This document shows positions 11,447 to 21,918 of a stretch of 64,000 nucleotides of DNA, in pieces. Both the position numbers and the translations under genes were made by a program. Below the pieces are notes generated by a model. It did no database searches. It was not told the origin of the DNA and saw nothing but the letters and a program-made list of their open reading frames with translations. Position 1 is the first letter of the stretch; every line of letters begins with the position of its first letter. Source of the DNA: Whalleya microplaca (taxonomy: Eukaryota; Ascomycota; Sordariomycetes; Xylariales; Xylariaceae); NCBI GenBank assembly GCA_022497155.1, contig MU385759.1:310001-374000 (forward strand), read 5' to 3'.

Positions 11447-12415
11447 GTATATAGGTAAATCTGGTTACTTGGCAGGATGTCTGCCCGTTTGGTGCATATT
11501 ATGTAACTTAGGATATCTCAGTGTGTCTTCAGGCCGCCGCCGGCAGTATGTACCTTGGAGAGTTAGTTTTATAGATGGACTATTTCCAGTCTTTCTCGTG
11601 TATAACCAGTCTACCGAAACGTATGTTCTGATTGAGTAACCTAATCATGGGGATGCATACCCTGTAGTATATTTTACTATATATCAAATGAATGTACATT
11701 TGCTACGTAGCTGTTCAAGCTGTTGTTGATCTCCCCCCGACCTCCCCCTGAGTGAGGGTGGTACGGGCCTACATATGGCCGCCGCCTATACATGTATATA
11801 TGAGGGGCTTCGCTACCTTCCTATAGCGTCACCTTGCACTACAGTAATTAAGTTACTATGCTCCTTATTACTTTCTCTCATATTGACATGTTTATCTACT
11901 ACCAGGTGGGACCCAGTCAAAATAGACGTTTCGCCAGTCCATCGTGCATGTTGCTCAAGCCCACGTTGTAACATCTCATCGTTCTTAGGTTTTTGGGCGG
12001 CTAGTGATTCAGGTAGCTGGTACGCTGCACGCCTGTGGCTTCATAAGCAAGACAAAGCTCTATATAAACTCTAGAGATGATATTTACCTAACAATAACTA
12101 CCATGATACTCATAATCTGCCTCTATTTTATTGAAATAGGGGAATAATCAGACTTACGTTGACTCGAGCTTCAGGCACTTCAAGAAACATATAGCATTAG
12201 ATATATATATATGCCTACAAGGTGGCTTATATTGTACCAGTCCTTAACCCTCAAATCAACTTATTACAACAATATCAAATAAAGAGTGTATAGGTGTCTG
12301 CATATGATGTGTGCCTTAAATATCCATCTAGTTAGGAAAAGCCGAATAGACTAAGACCCCCTTTCTCTAGCGAGCCAAGTACAAGAAAGCATCATTCCAT
12401 CGTTAAGTTAGAAGC
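11447..12415. other. AT-rich intergenic region with repeat remnant
   Basis: This is mostly AT-rich sequence with a TATA-type dinucleotide run near 12200-12212. It includes the decayed repeat annotated at 11756-11890. No coding evidence. Confidence 0.5.
11756..11890 (+). repeat. Degenerate dispersed repeat, copy 1
   Basis: Shares GGTACGGGCCTA, GGCC(G/A)CCGCCT, CCTTGCACTA and a CATAT(T/C)GACA end with 41075-41172 in the same order and orientation. Most differences are C/T or G/A transitions, and this copy carries about 25-30 extra bases in the middle. It is a relic of a repeated element, plausibly aged by repeat-induced point mutation. The family is unknown. Confidence 0.55.
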
Positions 12416-14928
12416 TCAGTCAACGCTGCCGCCAGCCCTAGCCCTATGTCGCAGGCCATAAGTCGAGGGCCTATCCATGAATGCGTCGACATCAACACCG
12501 GTGCGATTTGCCGAGCGTAGTTGGCTGCGCTCCACCTTTCGTTGCCAGTCCTCCTTGAACACCTCATCAGGATCGAGTCCACATTCAATCAGCGCTTCTT
12601 TCCAGAGATCTGCGACCTTGCAATTATAAGCTATGTATGTGAGAGACAAGAGATCACCGTCAGCCTCCCTGGTGTAGTAGATGTCGGCTCCAGCATTAAT
12701 GAGCATAACCAGAAGATTCGTATGTGCCCTCGCTTCAGGGTCACTTTTCCGAACCGAGGTGCCAGCCCTCCTCTTGAGCATCTCTCTATCAGACACCCGC
12801 ATCTCATATAGTAAATGCATCGCAAACTCCAGAGGGACCTCGTTATCGGCACCATCCAGGATAGCGTTCGGATCCCCGCCGGCTTCTAAGCAAATTTTCA
12901 ACATGGATGCGGGGTCCCCCATTGCTATCGGGTAATAATCTAAGTCATGAGACCTACTATCCCACCAGAATGGTTCCACGTTAAATCCGCGTTTTCTCAG
13001 AGCCCTGGTAATCACAATAACGTCTTTTTCTTTCGTAGGCATGAAATAATGCCACCCAAAAGAGCCCAAGTGCCAATCTAGCTTCCATTCGCAGTATTGC
13101 GCCACTAAGTCGGATATATCAGAAGCGACCTGTATAATGTCTCTACAGGTCTTGGCTTTTTGAAATAGTCCACAGAGAAGAATTAGTGTGTTGTGTATAT
13201 CTGACCATTCAAACGCTGCTTCCATAGTCATGCCAGCTTCGTTCAATAGATACCGGCTGCATTGCAATGAGCCACAGGCAACTGCAATCTATAAGTAATT
13301 AAGTATTCGCATGGCCCATAAATCTCCAATGTTCAACTAACCTGAAGAAGTGACCTGCCATGGTGAGTCTTATCCCTAACACACACTTCTCGATTCATGA
13401 TCATGTATCGCAGTGTGTCCACGTCGTCTTTGCACAATACCATCCCAACTGGCGAATCCGCGGGGAGTATGCAGAACGTCAATATGCTGGGGCAAATACT
13501 ATAATAACCGGCTTCGTCAGGAGCGCTCGTATACCAGATAGAGAAGCCTGTTGACATGAACCGAGGTGTGACTTGGATACTTATTGAGAAGTATGAGGCG
13601 GAGTCGCGAATCTTATGCTGACGACGACGAAGACTCGTGACATGAACTCCTATATAAGCCCATCTAAAAACAATTTTGTTATATGATCTAAACAACCTGA
13701 CTGTGTCTGAAAGTTCGCTTCGACCTCCGACGTTAGCCCCAGGATTTAAACTGGGATGAGGTGGCAACGTGGAGTCTAAGCAGATATCCAGATTCTCTTC
13801 AAGTTCATTGCTTCGTCTCGAGTCAGTCACCATTGTTGTTTCTTTTAAGTGAAAGACTCCTGCCTCGTGGGCTTTCGATGCGACTTCTGAGCTGAGAGTA
13901 TCGATCGCAATGACTGCTTCTCTGTCCAACATATGGGATCCTATTTGACTTGCCTCCCTCACGGAGAGTCGGATGAGCTTTGCCAGCGTAGCTTCATCTA
14001 TTGCTGCCACTGTATTCTTCGAGTGTAAATTTTGGGAGTCTCAGAACTGAGCCTTCATCATCGAATGCGTGGACTCCATTGCAGAGGCAAGCTCCATAGT
14101 CCTCTTTTCAACTTGTGCTAGTGACGGCAAAGTCTGCGCTTGCCTCTGTGAGATTTCTTGAATCGATGGTATTAATTGGGCGGCGAACTCCTGATGCCCC
14201 TTGTTGAGATGTTCCACCATCGGTAACGCTTGTGTCTGCTGTCGCGAGATCTTTTGAATCGCTGACATTATCTGAGATCCTTGTTGTACCGACATCCGCA
14301 TTGCCGCTTCTTGCTTTTCAGAAATAGACAGACTAATGACCAAGAGTTTGCGCATGTCATTTTCAAAGCTCACATTATCTACACTTCATGTTTTCTGGTA
14401 TTAGCAGTAAGTAGAACTAGATTTTAGACAACACGTACTGGCCCATGACCATTAAAGCAAACAAGGCGATGCTCTTGCATGCTTCGAACTGTTTCGTAAT
14501 ACTCTTTATGCGCTTCTTGTCGAAGACGAACCGGAACTTCTGGGCAAAGCTTGGCGATAAGTCAGAGGGAAGACATTTACGAAGCGAGTCTAAATGCTCA
14601 GCGAAGCGCTTCACCACAATCTCGAGCAGAGCCTCATGACTCGCACGCCTGGATATCGGATTGTAGAATTCGACGATGTAAGCGATCAAGCTCCTCATCA
14701 GGGAGCTGATATCATCGAGTGCTATATCACAAATAAATTTCCTATCAACTATGTACTAGATCAAACGATACTATAGAGATACTCACTGCTCCTCAGATGG
14801 CGAACATTGTCTTTCACATCCTTCCACTCGCGTAGAAAATCAGATATGCTACGGCAGAGCCTCAGCGCCGTATCGCCGAGCTGGACGATGCTTGCCACGG
14901 CCCCAACCGCAGCCAATGCCTCGGCCAT
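12416..14928 (-). CDS. PigL_N-like / ankyrin-like protein gene interrupted by one in-frame TGA
   Basis: Exons read 14928-14787, 14721-14439, 14383-13342 and 13288-12416. All joins are in frame (for example HHGRSLLQ joins IAVACGSLQCS across 13341-13289), for 779 residues. The N-terminus (MAEALAAVGAVASIVQLGDT) is typical of the helical domain at the front of fungal NLR/STAND and PigL_N proteins. The middle holds a Gln-rich coiled region with a repeated S(I/L)QxIS motif. The C-terminal part has ankyrin-like units (SMLKICLEAGGDPNAI, TNLLVMLINAGADIYY). No NACHT or NB-ARC P-loop is present. A TGA at 14041-14043 breaks the open frame between KAQF and DSQN, and the only nearby GT-AG pair that would remove it cleanly is weak. 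It may be a recent pseudogene, two genes, readthrough or a sequence error. Confidence 0.6.
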
Positions 14929-16032
14929 CTCTCTGTGCGGAGTCGGCAAGGTTACTTGGGGTTTTCGATCAAGTTGTGGGGGCACGGCTTGCGTATTTAT
15001 GGCACGTATGAGGGAGCCTGGCAGAAAGCCTTGAGGCGCGAATCTGCACACTGTTACGCGCCGCGGCTGTTCTGTGCGACTTCATATGCATCTCATATTG
15101 GACTGGACGTGAGGCATTGTTGTCGAGGTGGTACTTATGCACCGTTGGGGGTGATGATTGGTTGTGGAATAGCCTGCATGCCGTAAACCGTTGTATTTGA
15201 TATACAGCAGTTAGGCAACCGACGGCAAGGCTCCCATGGTTTGACCCTACTTAACAGACTTATATAAAAGAAGCCTATTCTAAAGAAGTCATCGACAGGT
15301 AATAATGCTAGCTTTCCTTCCTAGATTGATGCATATTTCCTTATTAAGTATACCTTAGTCTGATATAGACCAGTATTTCTTAAACACAAACTAATTTGAG
15401 ACATAGACTTGCCAATGGACGTGGTAAATCACAAAGTATATATGATATCTGTTGTCGACGACTAAATATAGGCATATTACCCAGCCTCAATCAAAAGAAA
15501 CCCGGTGAAGGAGTACGAATCTGCAAGAATGCAAGAATAAAGTTTTACCTTATATCTAAAAGATGCTGGGTACTTCCCCAGCATCCCTAGGTGACAATTA
15601 ACTTAGACCAATGAAGAGCCCCTCCTATTGCTCCCCAGGCTAATGTGCCATAAAACTCAAGATCTCTTGAATCAGGTAACTCTAGCCAAAGGAGCTTTGC
15701 AAAGAGCAAGCGACTAACTATACAAGACAAAAGAAATCTGCATACATGAACAAGGGGGGAAAGCCTTAGGGTTATATTCATAGTACTGTTACGGTCAGAG
15801 TTCTACAACAATAACTGGCGAAGGCGAAAAGCATGCTGAGTGAAACCTTCATGTATGTTCCCTTTTCTTCCTCAGGTATTATATGCCTATATGTGCGCCA
15901 GGCTATTTATCCACTCGCTCTTCGCTAACATCATTTGCGACGTTATCATCACGATCGTCAACCTTGGACAATGCCGAGCGTTAGCAGATCTAATTCTTGT
16001 GAAGAAACCCCATACGACCCCAATTCTTAGAC
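14929..16032. other. Intergenic, no gene seen
   Basis: Promoter side of the PigL_N-like/ankyrin gene, then AT-rich sequence. Short frames at 14935-15186 and 15396-15781 show no domain and no splice partners. Confidence 0.5.
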
Positions 16033-16434
16033 ATGGATAATTTCCACCTCCTTAGATACTTGCCGCCGGAGTTACGCTAAGCTATCTGGCACAGTGCCTA
16101 TTGTACGAGTGTTAAGAATGGCGGTTAGTCCTTCTAGACTCGATATTCCGCATCATACTCACGCAATACCTACCGTGTCCCATACTCTCCGTCAATAAGG
16201 AGAGCCGAGAACACGGGTAAATGTTCTATTCTGTCCAACTTCCCATCCTCTGCACCTTTTAAAAACCTGATAGATTCGGCAGCGATAATTATTGCTTCGG
16301 AGTCTTCACCCGCTACCTGCTACGCCAACAAGCAAGGGATATTGCTCTAAATGCTTCTTCGCTGCAGGGCAACGCCGGCACTCTCTATATTAATTCGATG
16401 TACGACACCTTCATGATATTCGACGACAATAAAT
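16033..16434 (+). pseudogene. Decayed 2EXR-type domain gene
   Basis: Starts MDNFHLLRYLPPELR, the hallmark entry (F..L..LPPELR..IW) of fungal 2EXR-domain proteins, then meets TAA and continues AIWHSAY. In another frame, about 16180-16434, come CPILSVNKESREHG (the family's VNKESR step) and later GNAGTLYINSMYDTF, resembling the family's 'DTLYI' strand. Two TAA stops and a frame change interrupt it. The order of motifs is right but the frame is dead. TAA where CAA is plausible would fit C-to-T mutation by RIP. No function is expected. Confidence 0.5.
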
Positions 16435-16900
16435 GAACATTGTATGTAACAGAAAAGGTTTCTGGAGGCAATGATAATCATAACACAGCACAATGCTTCA
16501 TCACCGGGCCTATGCCGGCTCAGGCTCGGGCCTAGATGGGCCAATTGATCGAGGTTTCCCGGACCAACATCGACGGGTCCACGAGTGGGAGTAATGAGTC
16601 TGACGGGTAGTCTTCTCTCTACGATGACGAAAGTCATGATACCTAGCTTGTAAGACGAGCTAAATATATGGTGCGATGCAAGTGTTGTATGTCTACCGAC
16701 TACATATATCAATCAAGCTGAAAGGAGTTGCTTGCTAAGTGAAAGCTTATTGCTATCTAATATCTAGATGGTGATGTTTATAAAGGGTATAACGATTCTC
16801 ACTGTACTTATCGAGCCCGGGGAACTTCATGGGCAAACTTACTATCCATTGTCGTGCAGTAGCTAACTTCAGTACAGGTCCACACTGACCACAAACGCAT

Positions 16901-16948
16901 TGGACATACGTGAGTGGATTGGATTGGACATACGTGAGTGGATTGGAT
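16901..16948. repeat. Perfect two-copy 24-bp tandem repeat
   Basis: The unit begins TGGACATACGTGAGTGGATT and ends GGAT. It occurs at 16901-16924 and again at 16925-16948 without a mismatch. Identity suggests a recent slippage or copying event in otherwise decayed sequence. Confidence 0.9.
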
Positions 16949-18587
16949 AGGTATTGTGGCGGTGCAGAGGCTGTTGACGAAACTCCGCGCATTTGCTGTG
17001 GCACTGATTCGGACAAAGAGGATGACGAGGCTTGGGAATTGCCTTATAGGTTCTAGGATATCGAGGTCTGAACGACGAAGGACCATTGGAGCTTTTACGT
17101 GAGGGTCACGTAACACGGCCACTGTCAAGAGCTGGGCTCAAGATGAGGCAGCCATGGCAGGATGCTCACGTCCATAGAGAAACGATGAGGGATACGAATT
17201 GACGTAGCCTGATATTTTCTGTTTTCATCTACGCATCAAGAGCCTCTCGTTCATCCCCCGCCAATGCTAGATGACATCAAATGTAGCGGTGGATGAATGA
17301 CCTCCAACATATATCCACACGTACCATATACCCACCAATGGATTCTTGAGTGGAGGGTCTCGGTAGATCGCGACTGATCGTGACTGATCGCGACTATCCA
17401 CTATACGTGTCGTCGCGACCTCGTTGCCGGCCGTCCACGACCCGAGAACGGCCATGCACAGCCTCCGCCCTGGTTCACAGATCCCAAGTAGAGCAGGACT
17501 TGAGCCCCAGCAACTAGACCTCTTGAAGAGGCATCCTCCTAGGCTGATAACTTCCTCCCAAGGCTCCGCCTGTCAATAGGTTCAACACGCGGTCGCGGTA
17601 TATGCGACCTAGTCGTCTTTTGATCCTTAATGCACCGCAAACTTTCTTATGCTTGGATGCTCCATTGGCTGTCCGGCCTTGGCCATGAAGGCACTAAGCG
17701 ACAGCAAGACTAGTTGGCTGATGAGTCTTTTTGAAAGACATAATGTCTTATCGAGTTGTTCAATACCTTGCCTTTGATCTGGACATTGCCTCGAACCCGA
17801 GTTTGCGGTGAAGATATCGTGGAAAGCCAGTGGTTGGCTGGATGACACTTGTCTACCCATTTGCTTTCAGTTCATGACAATTGGCATAAGCCAAAAGACT
17901 GTGCCACTATGTGCCCAGAGAAGGCTCCCAAATAAGGACAGCGTAAAAGAATTGAAGCACAACTTATTCTTTTGAGCAAGTTAGTCGGAAGATGCGCACT
18001 TGGCTTTCTACGTATACATATATGTATGACACTTCCAGAAGCCGGCGATTCCTTATTGCGTATAGGGACTTAGATGACGATAGGCAGATGGGATAGACGG
18101 GAGAGCAAGAGCTCTTTAAGGACGCGATGAAAGCGTGGGCCCCTGCATTCGATTCACGCGTGGAAACAGTTGGAGTCCCACGAACTCTATGTACTTACAT
18201 AAAAAGCCCGTAGCAGGCAGGGCAGGGAATATAAGTTGGAAGTACTTAGGTATACGCAGTATAGAGGGTCCACCTGGCGCTTGGGCCTTCTATTAATGTA
18301 TGTACTACTTTAGCCCCGTTCGATCGACCCCCTCCTCCTGGAACTACTTATCTTGATCAGCATCCCGACGTGACGATTGGCTGCTCGGAACTGCACAACT
18401 GCATAAGTGTAGATGCAATCACCTTGGGCTGTGCATTTGGTGAGACCGTCCTGACGCTGGATTATTGAATCGGACAAATCAGCAATCCAACTCGGGAATT
18501 GCATGAAGACATTGCCCAGAATTCCACCGCAGCTCCCTGCCCACATCCGGCTAGATTTATCCCCCCCCTTGCACGATCCCTCCCAGG

Positions 18588-19060
18588 CAGTTCCAGGCAG
18601 CCCAGGCAGCCCAGGCAGCCCACTAATAACCTGCGAACCCACTAACCCACTGCCCACCTGCCCACTAATAACCCGCTGAGCTCAGGCCGGTACAGTACCT
18701 GTGCCCAGGCCTGCAGAACATACATATACATAGTACACAGTACATAGTACAGAGATTCTGCCCCTATTTCTGATTGGAGACACCGCCATTTACGCCAACA
18801 CCACGCGTCCGCAACACGATTGAACAAACCAATCCTATAACACCCACAACCCAGCACCCCAAGCAAGCCCAGCAGCCCAGCCGAAGCCTGTTTGTTTGAG
18901 ACCTTGAACCCTACTTAGTACATACACGCATATCCTGTCCTGTCTGCCCGTCCTACCTGCCTACCTACTGCGTACCTGCGAAAAAAGGTACCAATTTGTT
19001 CTTCCGTTCTCAGACCTGCAGCCGTCCACCCAATCATCCAATCATCCAATCGCCCAATCC
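18588..19060. repeat. Cluster of short imperfect tandem repeats
   Basis: CCCAGGCAG units occur three times around 18600-18620 and CCCACTAATAACC twice at about 18620-18672. AGTAC/CATAGTAC-type units lie at 18730-18752 and CCAATCATC units near 19029-19050. These are short slippage-prone tracts rather than one long satellite. Confidence 0.6.
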
Positions 19061-19305
19061 TTCCACAGCTCTCCCGGCCTGGTCCCGTTCTCCTACACTT
19101 CTCCGTCTGGCTAACACACGGCGCTTCCTGAATCCAGCTTGGTCTGATAATCTCGACGTGCAGCATCTAAGACATCTACCTTCGCGTCCATCCTTCTCCT
19201 CTCCTGTCTTCTGGCCTCCAATCTCGCGACCACCCTACCTTACAGGAACAATACCTGAGGACGCAATAAGACCTGGCGATTCCCGCCAACACACTCTTTC
19301 GCCAC

Positions 19306-19338
19306 TTTTTCTCCTGTTCTCCCCCCTCTCCTTCCCCA
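19306..19338 (+). promoter_or_regulatory. Pyrimidine-rich tract upstream of the KEN-box gene
   Basis: A nearly pure C/T run about 290 bp upstream of the next start codon. Such tracts often lie at fungal core promoters near transcription starts. Position and composition are the only evidence. Confidence 0.35.
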
Positions 19339-19626
19339 GAGCCGTGTTTAATTTTTGCTCCTGACGCTACTCGATCGATAACCTCGACTGTCAGGACAAA
19401 AATAAACAAACACCATTAGGCAGTCAAATTCTTCGTGCTTTTGGGTATCGATCATTTCTAGCCACCCAGAACATTGCCACTACTCCAATCGTTAGCAATT
19501 GTGTGCGAAGAGTCTCCATCGACTTGATCTAATCAGATCTAATCGAGTCCGGGCTCCTCATTTTGTGGCTCGTTTGGGTCTTGGGATCCCCTCATCCTTG
19601 TGTGTCGACAGCAAAAACATTCCACA

Positions 19627-21022
19627 ATGGCTACCATCACACGTCAGCCTTTCGCTCCTCTCGACGGAACTCGTCTACAAACGTTGACAAGTCTGAAGAA
19701 CAGACAGAATGGTATGTTGCGACGATCCAGGCCCAATGCGCACAAAACATTGACTATCACCTCAATTACACGCCTGAATCTCACACTACCCATCTGTCTG
19801 ATGCCAATTACTGCCAACGCATTGAAACCATGAATCGTCTTAACGCGCCAGCTTACAAACTGTCTACTCAAACTCTACTCTGATGTTTACTGAACTGTTT
19901 ATAGCCATATCAACTCCATCTCCTGTGAAGCGAAAGGCCTCGGAGAGTGTCGCTAATGACGACCTCGAGAATCTTGATCCATCGCTTTTCTCCAAGCGAT
20001 CCAAGGGCTCTGACAGCTTCTTTCCCTCGAAAGATTCGTTCATTAAGCCTTCTTCCTTCGTTCTTACGAAATCATCTAGCGCCAACGATGTTTCTATCTA
20101 CAGCGCGCCCAAGGCAGTTACTCCTCGACCACGGTCCTTACTGAACCCTAAGTCTCCTTCTGCAAAGCTTAATACCAGTATAGCCAAGTCTACGCCTCTT
20201 TCCGCCCCTGCTGGTCGCTCACCTACTCGTGGCAAGCGTTCTGGCATCCTCTCGTCTCGTCGACGCACTGCTGGGGCATTTTCCCGTGTTGATCCGCCTG
20301 CTTTTGGCCGCTCGAGCGCGTCTTCTACTCCATTTTCCTTAGATGCTGCCCTCAAGGGCACTATTCCTAGCTATAGTAACCGTAATGCCTCCTCTCTCAG
20401 CTCTTCACCTTCCAGCTCGTCAGACTTCAGCAACCTGCACGATGGCGAGATGAAATCAACTTGGTTCTTTGACATTCACGAGGACACGCCAGAGCAAGAG
20501 ATGACCAACTTGCTGCAGCACAGCACCTGCGTCCTAGATATCAGCTCGGACGAGGAGAGCGAAAGCCGGCGGCGACGCGAACGTGCTGAGGGCAAGGAGA
20601 ATGTACCTCCTGTGGATGATATTTCCCAGACATCACGCCCGCGAGCTGCGAGACACGCTGCGCAGGAGGGCGATATGATCGTAGAGAAGGATCGAAATCC
20701 CCTCGGCGAGATGGACGTCAAGGAGTACTACTCGGAAGGCTGCGATGAGAATACAATAATCATTGTGCCTGGTGACGAGGACGAGCAGCCAGAAGAAAGG
20801 AGCGATATTGAGTTAGCTCCTGAATCGCTGTCTCATCAAGACGATGCCCCAGAACCCTCTGTTGAAGATGGAGCCAAGTCCATCGAGGAGCTGATGGTGA
20901 AGACGGACGAGCCTGCGCCTGGTGCTGCTGTGCTTGAGCCGATAGCAGGCACAGAGGATAGTTTCGAGGTCTGGGAGAGCGGAAGCGCGAAAGGCGAAAC
21001 AGAGGCGACGGCGGCGTGTTGA
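19627..21022 (+). CDS. Disordered protein with KEN-box and D-box-like motifs, function unknown
   Basis: Exon 1 (19627-19711) and exon 2 (19905-21022) join across a 193-nt GTATGT...ATAG intron to give 400 residues. The N-terminus MATITRQPFAPLDGTRLQTL looks conserved in style. It is followed by Ser/Pro/Lys-rich disorder with SP/TP sites (possible proline-directed kinase targets). A compact segment WFFDIHEDTPEQ...CVLDISSDEE lies at about 215-246. GKENVPP gives a KEN box at 259-261, and RNPL at 292-295 fits the RxxL destruction-box core. The C-terminus is acidic. The combination suggests a nuclear, cell-cycle-regulated substrate of the anaphase-promoting complex, but that is inference; no named family was recognised. 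Its neighbour thymidylate kinase is also S-phase linked. Confidence 0.75.
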
Positions 21023-21918
21023 CAACGGGGAGACAGTTGCCCCTAGTTCTAGTGAGAACCCTATTCGATCCACCGGCTCTTTCAGCCGCTTAATAGACAC
21101 GAGTTCCGCGTTAGGAGGCGAACGGTGTCAACGGGGTTTCTGGGGCGTTTGCACGGTGGGATTGGGTCTGGTTACGGCATCGCAGTCTTTCCACAGCTGA
21201 TATTGCCTGTATGAATTCTGTACATACATCGTTTTCAAGGTTTCTCTGCGTTCATTGTTTGAATACATCGTTTTATTCTGTCTTAAATCTTCGTATTACG
21301 ATCACGGGCTGTAATAGGGAAGGAATTCCGATGCTAGACTGTCACTCTTAAAGGGGATGAAGTCACCCCAATGCAGAGTGCGGAAACATGCAGCCTACGG
21401 TTCCTAACCGCTATAGCCGTCGACTTTTCATGCAAACGCTTTTAATAATTCTAACAATAACTTGGTGCATCGTGTAGGCGCGTGGCGATCGCAGCGCTTC
21501 AAATCAGAACATCTCGCCACTAGTTAGCGCGCCCTACCTCTCTCAGCTGCTTTATGGCGTTGAATCAGATTACATAAGACAAAAGTGGCTCGACTTACAT
21601 GTAGATTGGCGCGTGCCGAGTCGCGATCTGCCGACCCACAGTTCGTCCACCCTCCTCAACATCATTCGATATCACATCATGACCTCACATTTAAGAGGCC
21701 AATTGACGAGCCCAACCCATCAGGTCCAGCTTTCTTAATATCCAATTGACCGTCCCATAGGTCCAGCTATTCAAAACAATCCCCAGCTGGCCCCAATCGG
21801 CGCTTTATCGTTGCACTCTACCTACCTACTGAACAGCTCTCTTATCGCGGGGGCAAGCTTCCATTTACTTAATCCAAGGCCCTCTCGCTCTCGCTCGCCG
21901 TGTCGCGAAGCCAGCACG
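21023..21918. promoter_or_regulatory. Intergenic region with thymidylate kinase promoter
   Basis: This is the 3' flank of the KEN-box gene followed by the promoter of thymidylate kinase. GGCGCGTG-type words occur at about 21478 and 21612, related to but not identical with the MluI cell-cycle box ACGCGT. A direct repeat near 21700-21770 is listed separately. No gene is seen. Confidence 0.4.
21699..21768 (+). repeat. Imperfect direct repeat in the tmpK promoter
   Basis: CCAATTGAC followed by AGGTCCAGCT occurs at 21699-21707/21722-21731 and again at 21742-21750/21759-21768, with spacers of 14 and 8 bases. It lies about 150-220 bp upstream of the start codon. CCAAT is the known CCAAT-binding-complex core; use as a regulatory site is inferred. 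Confidence 0.5.

Larger units (their letters stand above)
16435..19626. other. Long non-coding stretch with simple repeats and CT-rich leader
   Basis: No gene could be supported on either strand. It contains a 24-bp perfect tandem duplication (16901-16948), a minisatellite-like tract (18588-19060) and pyrimidine-rich sequence leading into the next gene. Several frames of 60-120 codons exist (for example 18310-18657 minus), but their codon content simply reflects the repeats. Confidence 0.55.

Noticed and set aside
14010..14047. 38-nt GT-AG stretch that would remove the TGA in the PigL_N-like/ankyrin gene
   Set aside because: Shorter than the other introns in this window (minimum 43 nt) and not a multiple of three, so it breaks the frame that both sides share.
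12416..14928. Full NLR/STAND receptor
   Set aside because: The N-terminal helical domain fits, but no Walker A/NACHT or NB-ARC segment is present between it and the ankyrin-like part.
18310..19166. Minus-strand frames of 74-115 codons
   Set aside because: Made of short tandem repeats (Gly-Leu-Pro runs); no conserved content.
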